A stretch of DNA of 57,937 nt from an uncultured Pelagibacteraceae bacterium (GTDB lineage Bacteria > Pseudomonadota > Alphaproteobacteria > Pelagibacterales > Pelagibacteraceae). The stretch lies in NCBI GenBank assembly GCA_902635685.1, contig CACPOY010000003.1, positions 80,557-138,493 on the forward strand, read 5' to 3'. The first letter of the stretch is position 1, and each line of letters begins with the position of its first letter. This document shows, piece after piece, positions 16,599-26,434 of this stretch. Made by a program: the position numbers and the translations under genes. The notes under the pieces were generated by a model. That model was not told where the DNA came from and did not search any database. It saw only the letters and a program-made list of their open reading frames with translations.

Positions 16599-17359
16599 TA
16601 GCTTTCAAAAGTAATATTATTTCTTATTTTTAATTTTCTCTTTAGGTATTTAATTCCTTTAGTCCACAATTTAAACGCTTCAAAATGTATCGCAGAAATA
16701 ATTTTAAAGGTCATTAATGGATGTTTAACGTAGGATTTTAGTAGCTCTTTTGAGTTGAAATCTACTCTTCTGCCATCTTGAGATGCATATAGTATTTTGC
16801 CCTCAGTATCATATTGATTTATAATAATTGAAATATTTTCCTTAGGCTTTAAATTTTTGAAATAGTAATTACAATTCATTTCTACAAATGGTGACACATG
16901 AAATTTTTTAGAACAATCATGTTGAATAAATTTATCATTTTCTTTAACTTTAAATATGTAAGTATGTTGCTCATCAAATGTGTTTTTTACCTCATAAAAT
17001 ATAGATATTAATTTCTCATTATTGTCGTAAATATAAAAAACACTTAAAGGATTAAAAACATATCCTAATATTCTTGGATAGCACAGAAGTCTAATCTTAA
17101 TATCTTCAAATTGAATATTATTTAAACTTAAATTTTTTTTAACCCATTCAATTAATGACGAACCGTCTCTATCGCCATGATCTTTTTCAAAAAAACTAAT
17201 AAGATTAAACTTATTATACGAAAAAAAATTGATTTTTTTGTCTAGACTTTCTAATTCGGATAAATCTATTAATAATGAAAATACTCTATATTTAAAGTAA
17301 TGATTTTTTGGTTTAAATCTCTTATGAATTACTGTGCTATTATAAATTGAGCTATTCAT
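16598..17359 (-). CDS. DUF1365-family protein
   Basis: This 253-residue protein matches the DUF1365 family by its start (NSSIYNSTVIHKRFKPKNHY), its FEKDHGDRDG segment near residues 73-82 and its CYPRILGYVFNPLSVFY segment near residues 108-124. No catalytic role is established, but the gene nearly always sits between an FAD-dependent oxidoreductase gene and a cyclopropane-synthase-like gene. Here it overlaps the first by eight bases and the second by one, so the three are translationally linked. The strong linkage suggests a shared step in acyl-chain modification. There is no signal peptide. Confidence 0.85.
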   Translation of the reverse strand: MNSSIYNSTVIHKRFKPKNHYFKYRVFSLLIDLSELESLDKKINFFSYNKFNLISFFEKDHGDRDGSSLIEWVKKNLSLNNIQFEDIKIRLLCYPRILGYVFNPLSVFYIYDNNEKLISIFYEVKNTFDEQHTYIFKVKENDKFIQHDCSKKFHVSPFVEMNCNYYFKNLKPKENISIIINQYDTEGKILYASQDGRRVDFNSKELLKSYVKHPLMTFKIISAIHFEAFKLWTKGIKYLKRKLKIRNNITFES

Positions 17360-18590
17360 TTAAATTCTTGAGCATTTCAATAGAGGACTTTATTCCATCT
17401 TCATGAAAACCATAGCCAAAATAACTTCCACAAAACAATAGATTTTCTTTATTTTGAATATTTTTTAAATTTTTTTGATTGTCTAGGGCTTTTTGGTCAT
17501 AATAAGGGTGAGTAAATTCAATTTTTTTATAAATTTTTTCATTTGGAATTTCTTTTAGAGGATTTAGTGTGAGAAAAATATTCTTTTCACAATTAATTTT
17601 TTGCAAAAGATTTAACCAATAAGTTAATGAACTTTTGTTTAAATTTTTGGGATCAACGTAAGTATTCCATGATGACCAAACTTTTTTATTTTTTGGCATT
17701 ATACTCTCATCGCAATGCAAAACTGCGAGATTTTTTTTATAATCAAAATTAGATAAAGTTTTTATTTCTTCCTCAGTGGGATTTTTGATTAGGGATATTG
17801 CTTCATCTGCGTGAGTAGCTAAAATAACTTTATCATAATCAAAAAATTCATTAGCTCCTCCATAATAAACTTGAACTCCCGATGAAACTCTTTGAATTGA
17901 ATTTATCTTGTAATTTTTAAAATACTCACCACTTATTTTAGATAATACTCTATTCACATATGTTTTGCTTCTATGAGCTACAGTATACCATTGGGGTCTG
18001 TTACGTAGTTTGAATAACCCATGGTTTTGGAAAAATTTTAAAAAAAAATTCATAGGCATTTTTCCAGCTTCATACGGGGGCATTGACCAAATAGCAGACA
18101 CCATTGGAATAATGTGATAATTGATGAAACTTTTTGACCATCTATTTTTTTTTAAAAATTCGTCTAAGGTCAATATTTGATCAATATTTGAAATTTTATC
18201 ACATAATTTATAAAATTTTAATATTTCTAAAAACATTTGTATAAATTCAATATTCAAAAAATTTGATTTATTTGCAAAAATTCCTTTAAGACCTTTGCCA
18301 CAATATTCAAAATTAGTACCCTCAACAGAGACGGAAAATGACATATCACTTTTTTCTATTTCAATATCAATTTCTTTAAAAAAATTTATTAAATTTGGAT
18401 ATGTAAGATGATTAAAAACTATAAAGCCTATATCGACAGGAATTCTTTTTTTATTTACGACAACATCGATAGTATAAGAATGTCCTCCAAAGCGATCCTC
18501 CTTCTCAAAAAGATCAACATGGTGTTTTTTTGATAGAAAATAACTCGCACTTAATCCTGAAATACCAGAACCAATAACAGCGATTTTCAT
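17352..18590 (-). CDS. FAD/NAD-binding oxidoreductase of fatty-acid cluster
   Basis: This 412-residue flavin amine-oxidase-fold protein is of the COG2907 type. The dinucleotide motif is IAVIGSGISGLSASYFL (residues 3-19), with an acidic Glu ending strand two (LFEKEDRFGGHS). A second FAD region lies near residue 255 (VILATHADEA), and the C-terminal ENLLFCGSYFGYGFHEDG (about residues 383-400) closes the site. It starts three bases after the gcvP stop, so it is likely read through from the glycine-cleavage transcript. Related oxidoreductases partner with Cfa-like methyltransferases to reduce or desaturate the methylated intermediate. Substrate here is inferred. Confidence 0.85.
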   Translation of the reverse strand: MKIAVIGSGISGLSASYFLSKKHHVDLFEKEDRFGGHSYTIDVVVNKKRIPVDIGFIVFNHLTYPNLINFFKEIDIEIEKSDMSFSVSVEGTNFEYCGKGLKGIFANKSNFLNIEFIQMFLEILKFYKLCDKISNIDQILTLDEFLKKNRWSKSFINYHIIPMVSAIWSMPPYEAGKMPMNFFLKFFQNHGLFKLRNRPQWYTVAHRSKTYVNRVLSKISGEYFKNYKINSIQRVSSGVQVYYGGANEFFDYDKVILATHADEAISLIKNPTEEEIKTLSNFDYKKNLAVLHCDESIMPKNKKVWSSWNTYVDPKNLNKSSLTYWLNLLQKINCEKNIFLTLNPLKEIPNEKIYKKIEFTHPYYDQKALDNQKNLKNIQNKENLLFCGSYFGYGFHEDGIKSSIEMLKNLNE

Positions 18591-18593
18591 TAA

Positions 18594-21470
18594 TTAAGCT
18601 GCGTCTTCTTTGAACTCATCCATACTTGGGCATGTACAAAAAATATTTTTATCACCATAGACATTATCGACCCTTGCTACTGGTGGCCAAAATTTATTTG
18701 TTCGTAAAAATTTAGCTGGATAGGCTGCTTCTTCTCGAGAATATTTGTGTTTCCAGTCGTTTGATGCAAGTTCAGTGTCAGTATGAGGAGCATTTTTAAT
18801 TGGGTTATCAACTTTATCAAATTTACCAGATTTAATATGATCTATTTCTTCTTTTATCTTTATCAGGGTATCACAAAATCTATCGAGTTCAGATAAACTT
18901 TCACTTTCAGTAGGTTCTATCATCATTGTTCCAGCTACTGGCCATGACATTGTTGGTGCATGGAAACCAAAGTCAATGAGTCTTTTAGCAATATCCTCTT
19001 CAGTTACACCTGTTTCTGATTTAATCTTTCTAATATCAATAATGCATTCATGTGCAACATTACCTTTTGATCCTTTATACAGAATTGGAAAGTGATTTTT
19101 AAGTCTATTAGCAATATAATTCGCATTTAAAATAGCAACTTTTGTTGCAAGTTTTAATCCTTCGGAACCCATCATTTTAATATACATCCAAGAAATTGAT
19201 AAAATACTTGAGCTACCCCAAGGAGCTGCTGAAACTGCTCCAATTCCAGTTGCTGGTCCGCAATCTTTTATAACTGGATGATTAGGCAGATAGGCTTGCA
19301 AGTGTTTTCTACATGCAATAGGTCCCATACCAGGTCCACCCCCACCATGTGGAATACAAAATGTTTTATGTAAGTTTATGTGACAAACATCAGGACCAAA
19401 ATTTCCTGGTTTTGCAATTCCAACTAAGGCATTTAAGTTTGCTCCATCCATATAAACCTGACCTCCATGTTTATGAATTAGGTCACATATATCGGTGATC
19501 TTCTCTTCAAAAACTCCATGAGTAGATGGATAAGTTACCATTAATGCTCCAAGATTTTCAGAATGCAGCTCTGTTTTTTTCTTTAAATCCTCAAAGTCAA
19601 CATTTCCTTCTTTATCACAATTAACTACTACAACTTTCATTCCAACCATTTGAGCACTTGCAGGATTGGTTCCATGAGCAGAGCTAGGTATTAAACATAT
19701 ATTTCTATTTTTATCGCCTCTATCTATATGATATTTTCTAATTACCATTAATCCTGCGTATTCACCTTGAGCACCAGCATTTGGCTGAAGTGAAATACCT
19801 GAAAATCCTGTAATTGATCTTAGCCAATTTTTGAGATCAGTGAATAATGATCTGTATCCTTCCATTTGCTCGACAGGCACAAATGGATGTGGCTCAGCTA
19901 ATTCTCTCCAAGAGATAGGTATCATTTCTGCAGTGGCATTTAATTTCATAGTGCATGAGCCAAGGGCAATCATAGTTCTGTTAAGAGCTATATCTTTATC
20001 CTCTAACTTTTTGAGATATCTTAGCATTTCTGTTTCTGAATGATATGAATTAAAAACAGGATGTTCTAAAAACTTTGAAGTTCTTAATAGATTTTCAGGT
20101 AAATTAGGTAAACTTACTGTGGGATCCTCTTTTTTTATTGATTCTGCTGCATTAAAGATTTTCAATAATTGATTCGCTCTATAAACATTTTTTTTTTCGT
20201 CGAAAGAAACAGCAAGCATTTCTGAATTTACTTTTCTAATATTAACTTTTTGAGTCAAAGCATTTTTAAAAATTTGATCAGTTTTCTCTTTAGTAATAAT
20301 TGTTACAGTGTCAAAAAAATAATCTGAATAAATTTCGTAGCCAGACTGTTTTATTTTATCAGCAAAATTTTTTGCTAACTGAGATACTCTCTCAGAAATA
20401 TTCTTAATTTCGTCTGGACCATGATAAATACAATATGCTGCTGACACAATTGCTAATAAAGCTTGAGCAGTACAAATATTACTTGTAGCTTTGTCTCTTC
20501 TAATATGCTGCTCTCTAGTTTGCAGTGACAATCTATAAGCTTTATTTCCATGTCTATCTACAGAAACACCAACTATTCTTCCTGGCATAGATCTTTTATA
20601 TTCATCTTTTGTTGCAAAAAAGGCTGCATGCGGTCCACCGTAACCCATTGGTATACCAAATCTTTGGGAGCTTCCTACTGCAATATCAGCTCCAAGCTCT
20701 CTTGGTGTTTTTAGTTTAGCAAGCGCAAGAAGATCACATGCTAAAATTGCTTTACCGTTTTTTTTATGAATTTTACTAATTGCTTCACTAGGATCTTTAA
20801 TATCGCCTAAGGTCCCAGGGTATTGTAAAATTCCGCAAACAATATCTTCCTTTAATTGCTCTATAACTTTATCCTCGTTTCCAACAAGAACTTTTAAACC
20901 CATTGGCTCTGCCCTTGTTTGAATAACATCAATTGTTTGTGGATGACAATTTTCTGAAACAAAGACTAAATTACTATCACTTTTATTTAGTCTATGACTT
21001 AAACCCATAGCCTCTGCAGCTGCTGTGCCTTCATCAAGTAGAGACGCATTTGCAATATCCATTCCAGTAAAATCAACTATCATTTGTTGAAAGTTTAATA
21101 GCATTTCCAATCTACCTTGAGCTACTTCTGGCTGATAAGGTGTGTAGGATGTATACCATCCTGGATTTTCTAATATATTTCTTAATATTACATATGGCGT
21201 ATATGTTCCGTAATAACCCATACCTAGAAAATTTGAGTAAATTTGGTTTTTTTTTGAAATTGCTTTTAATTTTCTTAATGCCTCATATTCTGAATTCGAT
21301 TCACCAATATTTAGTTTACCTTTAAATTGGATTTTTTCAGGAACAGTATTGTCTATTAAATGATCTAGTGATTTATAATCCAATTTTTTAATCATCTTTA
21401 ATTGTTCTTCCTCAGAAGAGCCAATATGTCTTTTTAAAAAATCTTTTTGCGAATTATGTAACATTATCAA
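18594..21470 (-). CDS. gcvP: Glycine dehydrogenase (decarboxylating), P-protein
   Basis: The P-protein of the glycine cleavage system is a PLP enzyme that decarboxylates glycine and passes the aminomethyl group to lipoylated H-protein. At 958 residues it is the fused single-chain type. The PLP lysine lies in [17 protein letters not shown], and the N-terminal half has [13 protein letters not shown] and [11 protein letters not shown]. It overlaps gcvH by four bases. The last codons are followed after three bases by the FAD oxidoreductase of the fatty-acid cluster, with no terminator hairpin between them. Confidence 0.97.
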   Translation of the reverse strand: MIMLHNSQKDFLKRHIGSSEEEQLKMIKKLDYKSLDHLIDNTVPEKIQFKGKLNIGESNSEYEALRKLKAISKKNQIYSNFLGMGYYGTYTPYVILRNILENPGWYTSYTPYQPEVAQGRLEMLLNFQQMIVDFTGMDIANASLLDEGTAAAEAMGLSHRLNKSDSNLVFVSENCHPQTIDVIQTRAEPMGLKVLVGNEDKVIEQLKEDIVCGILQYPGTLGDIKDPSEAISKIHKKNGKAILACDLLALAKLKTPRELGADIAVGSSQRFGIPMGYGGPHAAFFATKDEYKRSMPGRIVGVSVDRHGNKAYRLSLQTREQHIRRDKATSNICTAQALLAIVSAAYCIYHGPDEIKNISERVSQLAKNFADKIKQSGYEIYSDYFFDTVTIITKEKTDQIFKNALTQKVNIRKVNSEMLAVSFDEKKNVYRANQLLKIFNAAESIKKEDPTVSLPNLPENLLRTSKFLEHPVFNSYHSETEMLRYLKKLEDKDIALNRTMIALGSCTMKLNATAEMIPISWRELAEPHPFVPVEQMEGYRSLFTDLKNWLRSITGFSGISLQPNAGAQGEYAGLMVIRKYHIDRGDKNRNICLIPSSAHGTNPASAQMVGMKVVVVNCDKEGNVDFEDLKKKTELHSENLGALMVTYPSTHGVFEEKITDICDLIHKHGGQVYMDGANLNALVGIAKPGNFGPDVCHINLHKTFCIPHGGGGPGMGPIACRKHLQAYLPNHPVIKDCGPATGIGAVSAAPWGSSSILSISWMYIKMMGSEGLKLATKVAILNANYIANRLKNHFPILYKGSKGNVAHECIIDIRKIKSETGVTEEDIAKRLIDFGFHAPTMSWPVAGTMMIEPTESESLSELDRFCDTLIKIKEEIDHIKSGKFDKVDNPIKNAPHTDTELASNDWKHKYSREEAAYPAKFLRTNKFWPPVARVDNVYGDKNIFCTCPSMDEFKEDAA

Positions 21471-21844
21471 GCGTTCTCCTTTGCAAACTTATCGTAATCT
21501 TCTTTGTTCATTAAAGACTCAATCTCCGACACATCTTTAATCTTTAGTTTAAAAAACCACGCACTATTTTCTGGATCTTGATTTATCTTTGAGGGATCAT
21601 CTACAATAGCTTGATTAGTATCAACCACTTCGCCACTTACTGGTGTATATACGTCACTAGCAGCCTTTGTCGACTCAACAACACCTGCTGTTCCATCTTT
21701 TTCTACACTAGAACCTTTTTCCGGAAGCTCTGCAAATACAATATCACCCAGCATTTCTGATGCATGCTTTGTTATGCCGATTGTAGCAACATCGCCATCT
21801 AATTTTATCCATTCATGTTCTTTAGAATATTTAACTTCACTCAT
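21467..21844 (-). CDS. gcvH: Glycine cleavage system H-protein
   Basis: This 125-residue lipoyl carrier shuttles the aminomethyl group between P- and T-proteins. The lipoyl-lysine motif reads [19 protein letters not shown], with the attached Lys about residue 59. The start [13 protein letters not shown] is typical. It overlaps gcvT by one base (TAATG) and gcvP by four, so all three subunits are translationally coupled in the order gcvT-gcvH-gcvP. Confidence 0.97.
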   Translation of the reverse strand: MSEVKYSKEHEWIKLDGDVATIGITKHASEMLGDIVFAELPEKGSSVEKDGTAGVVESTKAASDVYTPVSGEVVDTNQAIVDDPSKINQDPENSAWFFKLKIKDVSEIESLMNKEDYDKFAKENA

Positions 21845-22947
21845 TAATTTGCTCCTTTTACATAACTTTTTTTATAAAACGGTAAACTACAAATACTTGC
21901 CGCATATTTTTTACCTCTTACCTCTAAAAATACTTTAGTATTTTTTTTTGAAAATTCATTTTCTACATAGCCCATCGCTACAGGTCCATTAACACTTGGG
22001 CCGAATGTTCCACTGGTAATTTCGCCAATATGAACATCTGACTGATTAAATATTTTTGTTTTTTCTCTAGCAATTATTCTTCCCTCAGGTTTTATTCCAA
22101 CTCTAATTTTTGTAACACCATTGTTCAATTGTTTAATAATAATGTCTGAGCCAATAAAGTCTCCTTTGGATATTCTCTCTTTTGAAATTGCCCATTTTAA
22201 ATTTGCTTCTACTGGTGTTTTATCTTTATCAAGATCATGACCGTACAAACATAAGCCAGCTTCTAACCTTAAAGTATCTCTTGCTCCTAAACCCACAAGT
22301 TTAGAACCTTTGTCAATCAATTCTCTGGTCAATTTATCTACAAAATTATTTGGGATTGAAATCTCAAAACCATCCTCACCTGTATATCCAGATCGTGTAA
22401 TATATACTTTCTGATTATCAAATAAGAACCAATTACCAGACATAAAATTTAAATCTTTTACCTTACTAATAACTTCATTTAGGATTTGTGATGATTTAGG
22501 CCCCTGAATTGCTATTAAAGATCTATTTTCATCTAAAACCATTTTATATTTTTCGTTTAACAAGCCTTTTAAAATTTTGTAATCATCATTTTTACATGCC
22601 GCATTAAGAATTATTAAAAAACCCTCACTAATTTTTGTAATTATTAAATCATCTTGTATCCCAGCATCTTTATTCATTAAAAAGCTGTACTTAGAATGAT
22701 TTAGTTTCAAATTTTTCAAATCTAATGGAAAAATTTTTTCTAAATCTTTAATTAGTTCATCACCACCGTAAATAAATAATTGGCCCATATGTGAAACATC
22801 AAAAATGCCAGAGTGATTTCTTGTGAATTTATGCTCCTCTACAATACCTTCAGAATACTGAATTGGCATATGATAACCTGCAAATTCTACGAACTTTGCA
22901 TTACAATCTTGATGTAATTTATAAAGCGATGTTTTTTTTGTGTCCAT
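21844..22947 (-). CDS. gcvT: Glycine cleavage system T-protein (aminomethyltransferase)
   Basis: This 367-residue enzyme releases ammonia from the H-protein intermediate and transfers the methylene group to tetrahydrofolate, giving 5,10-methylene-THF. Family motifs include [10 protein letters not shown] (residues 42-51), [22 protein letters not shown] [15 protein letters not shown] with the folate-site Glu, and [19 protein letters not shown]. It is the first gene after the tandem glycine riboswitch and should therefore be induced by glycine. The ATG follows the second aptamer by about 13 bases, so the riboswitch probably controls translation as well as or instead of transcription. Confidence 0.96.
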   Translation of the reverse strand: MDTKKTSLYKLHQDCNAKFVEFAGYHMPIQYSEGIVEEHKFTRNHSGIFDVSHMGQLFIYGGDELIKDLEKIFPLDLKNLKLNHSKYSFLMNKDAGIQDDLIITKISEGFLIILNAACKNDDYKILKGLLNEKYKMVLDENRSLIAIQGPKSSQILNEVISKVKDLNFMSGNWFLFDNQKVYITRSGYTGEDGFEISIPNNFVDKLTRELIDKGSKLVGLGARDTLRLEAGLCLYGHDLDKDKTPVEANLKWAISKERISKGDFIGSDIIIKQLNNGVTKIRVGIKPEGRIIAREKTKIFNQSDVHIGEITSGTFGPSVNGPVAMGYVENEFSKKNTKVFLEVRGKKYAASICSLPFYKKSYVKGAN

Positions 22948-22959
22948 ATTAACTCATTA

Positions 22960-23108
22960 TACCCATCTGTATATTTGCCTGAGAGTTTTGCTCCTTCGGC
23001 GAGAATTAAATCTCTTTCCAGAGTTAATATATTACGGTCCTTTTTGCCTGAGAGATTCCTGGGTGGTTGCTCCTTCGGCGCTACAATAAATTGTAGTCTC
23101 TCCCGTAA
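22960..23108 (-). promoter_or_regulatory. Tandem glycine riboswitch upstream of gcvT
   Basis: On the minus strand two copies of the glycine aptamer core lie back to back. The first (about 23108-23036) has GGAGAG, a stem CTACAAT...ATTGTAG, GCGCCGAAGGAGCAA and CTCTCAGGCAAAAAGGACCG. The second (about 23029-22960) has CTCTGGAAAGAG, CTCGCCGAAGGAGCAA and CTCTCAGGCAAATATACAGA. These are the conserved elements of the gcvT riboswitch family. Glycine riboswitches that control gcv and malate synthase are known from SAR11. Only about 13 bases separate the second aptamer from the gcvT ATG, leaving little room for a terminator. Confidence 0.95.
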
Positions 23109-23112
23109 GTCA

Positions 23113-23141
23113 ATAGTCCTATAAGTGACTTAAAATGTCAA
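23113..23141 (-). promoter_or_regulatory. Candidate gcv promoter overlapping upstream stop codon
   Basis: A perfect -35 hexamer TTGACA occupies 23141-23136 on the minus strand. Its TGA is the stop codon of the upstream EamA gene. After a 17-base spacer comes GACTAT (23118-23113), a 3-of-6 match to the -10. The predicted start near 23106 coincides with the 5' edge of the first aptamer, which supports the assignment. Confidence 0.6.
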
Positions 23142-24016
23142 TTGGAAACGATCGCCTTTGGTTTTTTTAAAAGCGTATAAAACTGAAGTAATACTGCAAA
23201 AAGTATTATTGCCCCTCCTATCAACCCGTATAATGAAGGAATTTCGCTTACAAAAAGAAAAGCCCAAATAGGACCAAGAACAGATTCAGATAACATGATT
23301 ATTCCAACCATTGCGGAAGGGGTTGTTCTTGCTCCAATAGTTATAAATATAAAACCAAAACCTATTTGAAAAAATCCAGCTAAAAATCCTAAAAAAATAT
23401 CATGAGCTGAAATCACTATAGTAGGTGAAAGTAATAAACCAATAAAACATGAGCTTATACCTGCAATGAATTGTGCTGGCACCATATCAACAGATGGAAA
23501 TTTCCTAACAATCATTATCAGAACTGCAAAGGTAATTGGCATTGTGAAAGCTGCTAAATTTCCAGATAACTCTCCTGGAGATAATGAATTTCCAACCATC
23601 AACAGTACTCCACACATTGCTAAAATAATTGAGATTAACGTAATTAAGTTAATTTTTTCTTTTAAGAAAAAGAAACCAAATACAGCTAAAAATAAAATTT
23701 GAAGTGATATTATAAAATTTGTATTTGCAACTGTAGTGTTATACATGGCAAAAACATAACCACAAAAGCCGATAGATAATATTAATCCTCCTATAAAACC
23801 TAGTAATCCAGAATCATAAAACGATTTTAAAACTTTTCTTTTATAAACAATTATCAAAAAGGTTAAAACAGTCAGAGAAAAAAATAATGATCTCCAAAAT
23901 AATATCTGCCATAATGTTGCTCCTTCAAAGGATTTTACTATTAGTCCACCAAAGCTTAAACTAAGAGCGCCAAAAAATATCAATAATGGGCCAGGTAAAC
24001 TTTTTAAAATAATCAT
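23138..24016 (-). CDS. EamA/DMT-family transporter, pxpBC operon
   Basis: This 292-residue permease has two EamA repeats and about ten helices. Typical segments are YNTTVANTNFIISLQILFLA in repeat one and GARTTPSAMVGIIMLSESVL in repeat two. The ATG overlaps the pxpC stop by one base, giving the order pxpB-pxpC-EamA. A role in uptake or export of 5-oxoproline, glutamate or another amino acid is suggested by context only. The gcv promoter appears to be built into its stop-codon region. Confidence 0.85.
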   Translation of the reverse strand: MIILKSLPGPLLIFFGALSLSFGGLIVKSFEGATLWQILFWRSLFFSLTVLTFLIIVYKRKVLKSFYDSGLLGFIGGLILSIGFCGYVFAMYNTTVANTNFIISLQILFLAVFGFFFLKEKINLITLISIILAMCGVLLMVGNSLSPGELSGNLAAFTMPITFAVLIMIVRKFPSVDMVPAQFIAGISSCFIGLLLSPTIVISAHDIFLGFLAGFFQIGFGFIFITIGARTTPSAMVGIIMLSESVLGPIWAFLFVSEIPSLYGLIGGAIILFAVLLQFYTLLKKPKAIVSN

Positions 24017-24960
24017 TAAATTTTTGAAATTAAATTTTGAGTTTCTAGGTCATACAACTTAAAAAGTGTTTCTGCACTATTTAAATCAACCTCTTGAAAT
24101 TTGACTCTTGAACCAGGAGTTAATTGGACTAATTTATCATAATCAGCACTTATAACTACACCAATTTTAGGATAACCCCCTATGGTACCATGATCTGAAA
24201 GCATGATGATTGGAAAACCATCAGCTGTCACTTGTATCACGCCCTTAATTAAACCTTCAGATCTAATATTAGTTTCGATGATATTTTCAATTTTTTTCCC
24301 TTCTAATCTCATTCCCATACGATCGGATAGTTTGGAAACTTTAAATTCATTTTTAAAAAAAGTTTTCTTACCCTCATCAGAAAAATAATTAAAATTTGTT
24401 CCTTTGATTACTCTAATATTTTCTATTTTTGTATTAACATAATTCAATTTCGTATTCACAAAGTTTTGATTTATTTCTTTAATATTAATTTTTTGATTAT
24501 TAGAGAGCTTTTTACCATTGTTAGATCCTATATTTGCTTTAGTATTTGTTGAACAGCTAGACCATTGAAATTTTAAATCAAACGTACCGCTTATTGCTAG
24601 ATATCCATATACAGATTTATTAGTTGATATAATATCTAACTCGTCATTATTTTTTAAAATAAAAGATTGGTAACATTTTCCATCAATTAAATTATCACCT
24701 TTTTTAATTTTAAAACTCACATCACCAGTGATAGCAATATTTATTGGGTTCCCATGATATTTCAAATGAGGACCTTGATAAGCAAATTCTATCACTGGAT
24801 GATTATGATTGTTGCCTGTTAATTTGTTCGCTAGTAAATAATTTCTATTATCCATAGCTCCACTGAATGGGATTCCTATATGATAGAGGTGGTTTCTTCC
24901 AAGGTCTTGGAACGTTGAATTAATGCCTGCTCTTATAATTTCAAAATAATTTTTATTCAT
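24016..24960 (-). CDS. pxpC: 5-oxoprolinase subunit PxpC
   Basis: PxpC (KipA/biotin-dependent-carboxylase-related family, 314 residues) is one of three subunits of the prokaryotic ATP-dependent 5-oxoprolinase, which opens 5-oxoproline (pyroglutamate) to glutamate. Family features are the start IIRAGINSTFQDLGRNHLYH, GIPFSGAMDNRNY and the C-terminal MLSDHGTIGGYPKIGVV. It overlaps pxpB by eight bases. 5-Oxoproline forms spontaneously from glutamine and during glutathione turnover, so the enzyme salvages it. The fused start indicates co-translation with PxpB. Confidence 0.92.
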   Translation of the reverse strand: MNKNYFEIIRAGINSTFQDLGRNHLYHIGIPFSGAMDNRNYLLANKLTGNNHNHPVIEFAYQGPHLKYHGNPINIAITGDVSFKIKKGDNLIDGKCYQSFILKNNDELDIISTNKSVYGYLAISGTFDLKFQWSSCSTNTKANIGSNNGKKLSNNQKINIKEINQNFVNTKLNYVNTKIENIRVIKGTNFNYFSDEGKKTFFKNEFKVSKLSDRMGMRLEGKKIENIIETNIRSEGLIKGVIQVTADGFPIIMLSDHGTIGGYPKIGVVISADYDKLVQLTPGSRVKFQEVDLNSAETLFKLYDLETQNLISKI

Positions 24961-25627
24961 GATAATTTTGATATTTCTCTTTAGTAATTCTTTTGAATGT
25001 AACTAAATCACCTGGATTGATTAAATTAGGTTCTTTTTCTTTAGAATTATCGAAAATGTTTAACGGAGTATTACCAATTATATTCCAACCCCCAGGGCTT
25101 TCAAATGTATATATATTTGCAAATTGCTCCGTTAAACCAATTGAACCTTTTGGGACCTTGACTCTAGGAGTATCAAGACGTTTTGCTCTAAGATTTTCCT
25201 GTAAATCACCAAGAAAAGGCATTCCTGCAATAAAACCTGTCATATAGCAAAAAAATTCCTTTTCAAAAAAATTGTCATAAATTTTTTCTTTTTTTATATT
25301 AAGTATTTCTTCTAATCTTTTTATATCTAAGGAAAATTCTTTTTCGCAACAAACAGGAATCTGAAACCTTTTATTTTGAATATTATCGCTTTTGGTAATT
25401 TCAATGTTATCAATAATCTTCCTAAGTTTATTAAAATTAATTTTTTTAAGATCAAAAGAAATAATTAATTTATTATATGACGGGGTAATATTATTAACCC
25501 CTAAAATATTTTTTTCTTTTATAGTTTTAAAATATTTTATTACTTGAATATTGGTCTCTTTATTAACCTCTTTTCCAAAATCACAATATAAAGCTGCGTC
25601 ACCAAGATTTGATATATTTTTTATCAT
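24953..25627 (-). CDS. pxpB: 5-oxoprolinase subunit PxpB
   Basis: PxpB (KipI family, 224 residues) pairs with PxpC in 5-oxoprolinase. The conserved C-terminal half includes FCYMTGFIAGMPFLGDL, TPRVKVPKGSIG and TFESPGGWNIIGNTPL. The N-terminal LGDAALYCDFG is also typical. Its ATG lies 21 bases from the divergent pxpA start. A -10-like TATAAC (25638-25633, minus strand) ends five bases before the ATG, so the transcript would have almost no leader. Confidence 0.92.
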   Translation of the reverse strand: MIKNISNLGDAALYCDFGKEVNKETNIQVIKYFKTIKEKNILGVNNITPSYNKLIISFDLKKINFNKLRKIIDNIEITKSDNIQNKRFQIPVCCEKEFSLDIKRLEEILNIKKEKIYDNFFEKEFFCYMTGFIAGMPFLGDLQENLRAKRLDTPRVKVPKGSIGLTEQFANIYTFESPGGWNIIGNTPLNIFDNSKEKEPNLINPGDLVTFKRITKEKYQNYHE

Positions 25628-25632
25628 GCCAT

Positions 25633-25640
25633 GTTATACT
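25633..25640. promoter_or_regulatory. Shared divergent -10 element between pxpA and pxpBC
   Basis: The 21-base spacer between divergent genes holds one symmetric core. On the plus strand, TG-T-TATACT (25632-25640) is a perfect extended -10 with eight bases to the pxpA GTG. On the minus strand, TATAAC (25638-25633) stands five bases before the pxpB ATG. Both promoters would use the same base pairs, so the two strands should compete for polymerase. Confidence 0.55.
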
Positions 25641-25648
25641 GAAGAATA

Positions 25649-26434
25649 GTGAGTATTGAAATTAATATAAATTGTGATTTAGGCGAAAAATCTAAACATC
25701 ATTCTAACAAGCATGATCCTGAATTACTCAAAATAGTCAATTCGGCAAACATAGCATGTGGTTATCATGCGGGTGATAAGGATACTATGAACAGGGTTGT
25801 AGAAATATCAAAAAAAAATGGTGTTAGTATTGGAGCGCATCCATCTTTTAATGATCCTGAAAACTTTGGAAGAGAACGAATAAATTTATCTCCTTCTGAG
25901 ATAGAAAAATTAATAATTGATCAATATGAAATTCTTCAAACTATTTCATCTAAACATGGTGAAAATGTTACTCATATGAAACCTCATGGTGCTTTGAATA
26001 ATATGGCTTGTGAAGATATCAATTTAGCAACTATATTAGCAAAAGTAATCAAAAGCATAAATCCAGAATTAATTTATTTAGTACCAACTGGATCTAAAAT
26101 GGAACAAGCTGCTAAAAAATTAGATATGAAAATTGCCTGTGAAATATTTGCGGATCGAAATTATGAAGATGATGGTAATCTAGTTTCAAGAAAAAAACCC
26201 AATGCTTTAATTACTGATCCTGAATTAGCAAAAAAACACGTATTAAGTATGGTAAAAAATCAGGCACTTAATTGTCACAGTGGGAAACAAATACCTTGTG
26301 AAATTGACTCGGTTTGCATACATGGGGATAATTTAAGTTCATTAAATACTGCAAAAGCTGTTAAGGAAAACTTGTTGAATAATGGGTTAAAACTTATAGC
26401 TTTAAATAAAATGGAGAAATTTAAAAATGATTAA
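25649..26434 (+). CDS. pxpA: 5-oxoprolinase subunit PxpA (LamB/YcsF family)
   Basis: This 261-residue protein has the family start INCDLGEK and the motifs SANIACGYHAGDKDTM, SIGAHPSFNDPENFGR, MKPHGALNNMA and ICEIFADRNYEDDGNL-like sequence near residue 165. It is the catalytic partner of PxpB and PxpC. The start is GTG at 25649; an in-frame TGA at 25640-25642 excludes any earlier start. It is encoded divergently from pxpBC, whereas in many bacteria all three lie in one operon. The downstream TPR gene overlaps by eight bases. Confidence 0.93.
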   Translation: MSIEININCDLGEKSKHHSNKHDPELLKIVNSANIACGYHAGDKDTMNRVVEISKKNGVSIGAHPSFNDPENFGRERINLSPSEIEKLIIDQYEILQTISSKHGENVTHMKPHGALNNMACEDINLATILAKVIKSINPELIYLVPTGSKMEQAAKKLDMKIACEIFADRNYEDDGNLVSRKKPNALITDPELAKKHVLSMVKNQALNCHSGKQIPCEIDSVCIHGDNLSSLNTAKAVKENLLNNGLKLIALNKMEKFKND

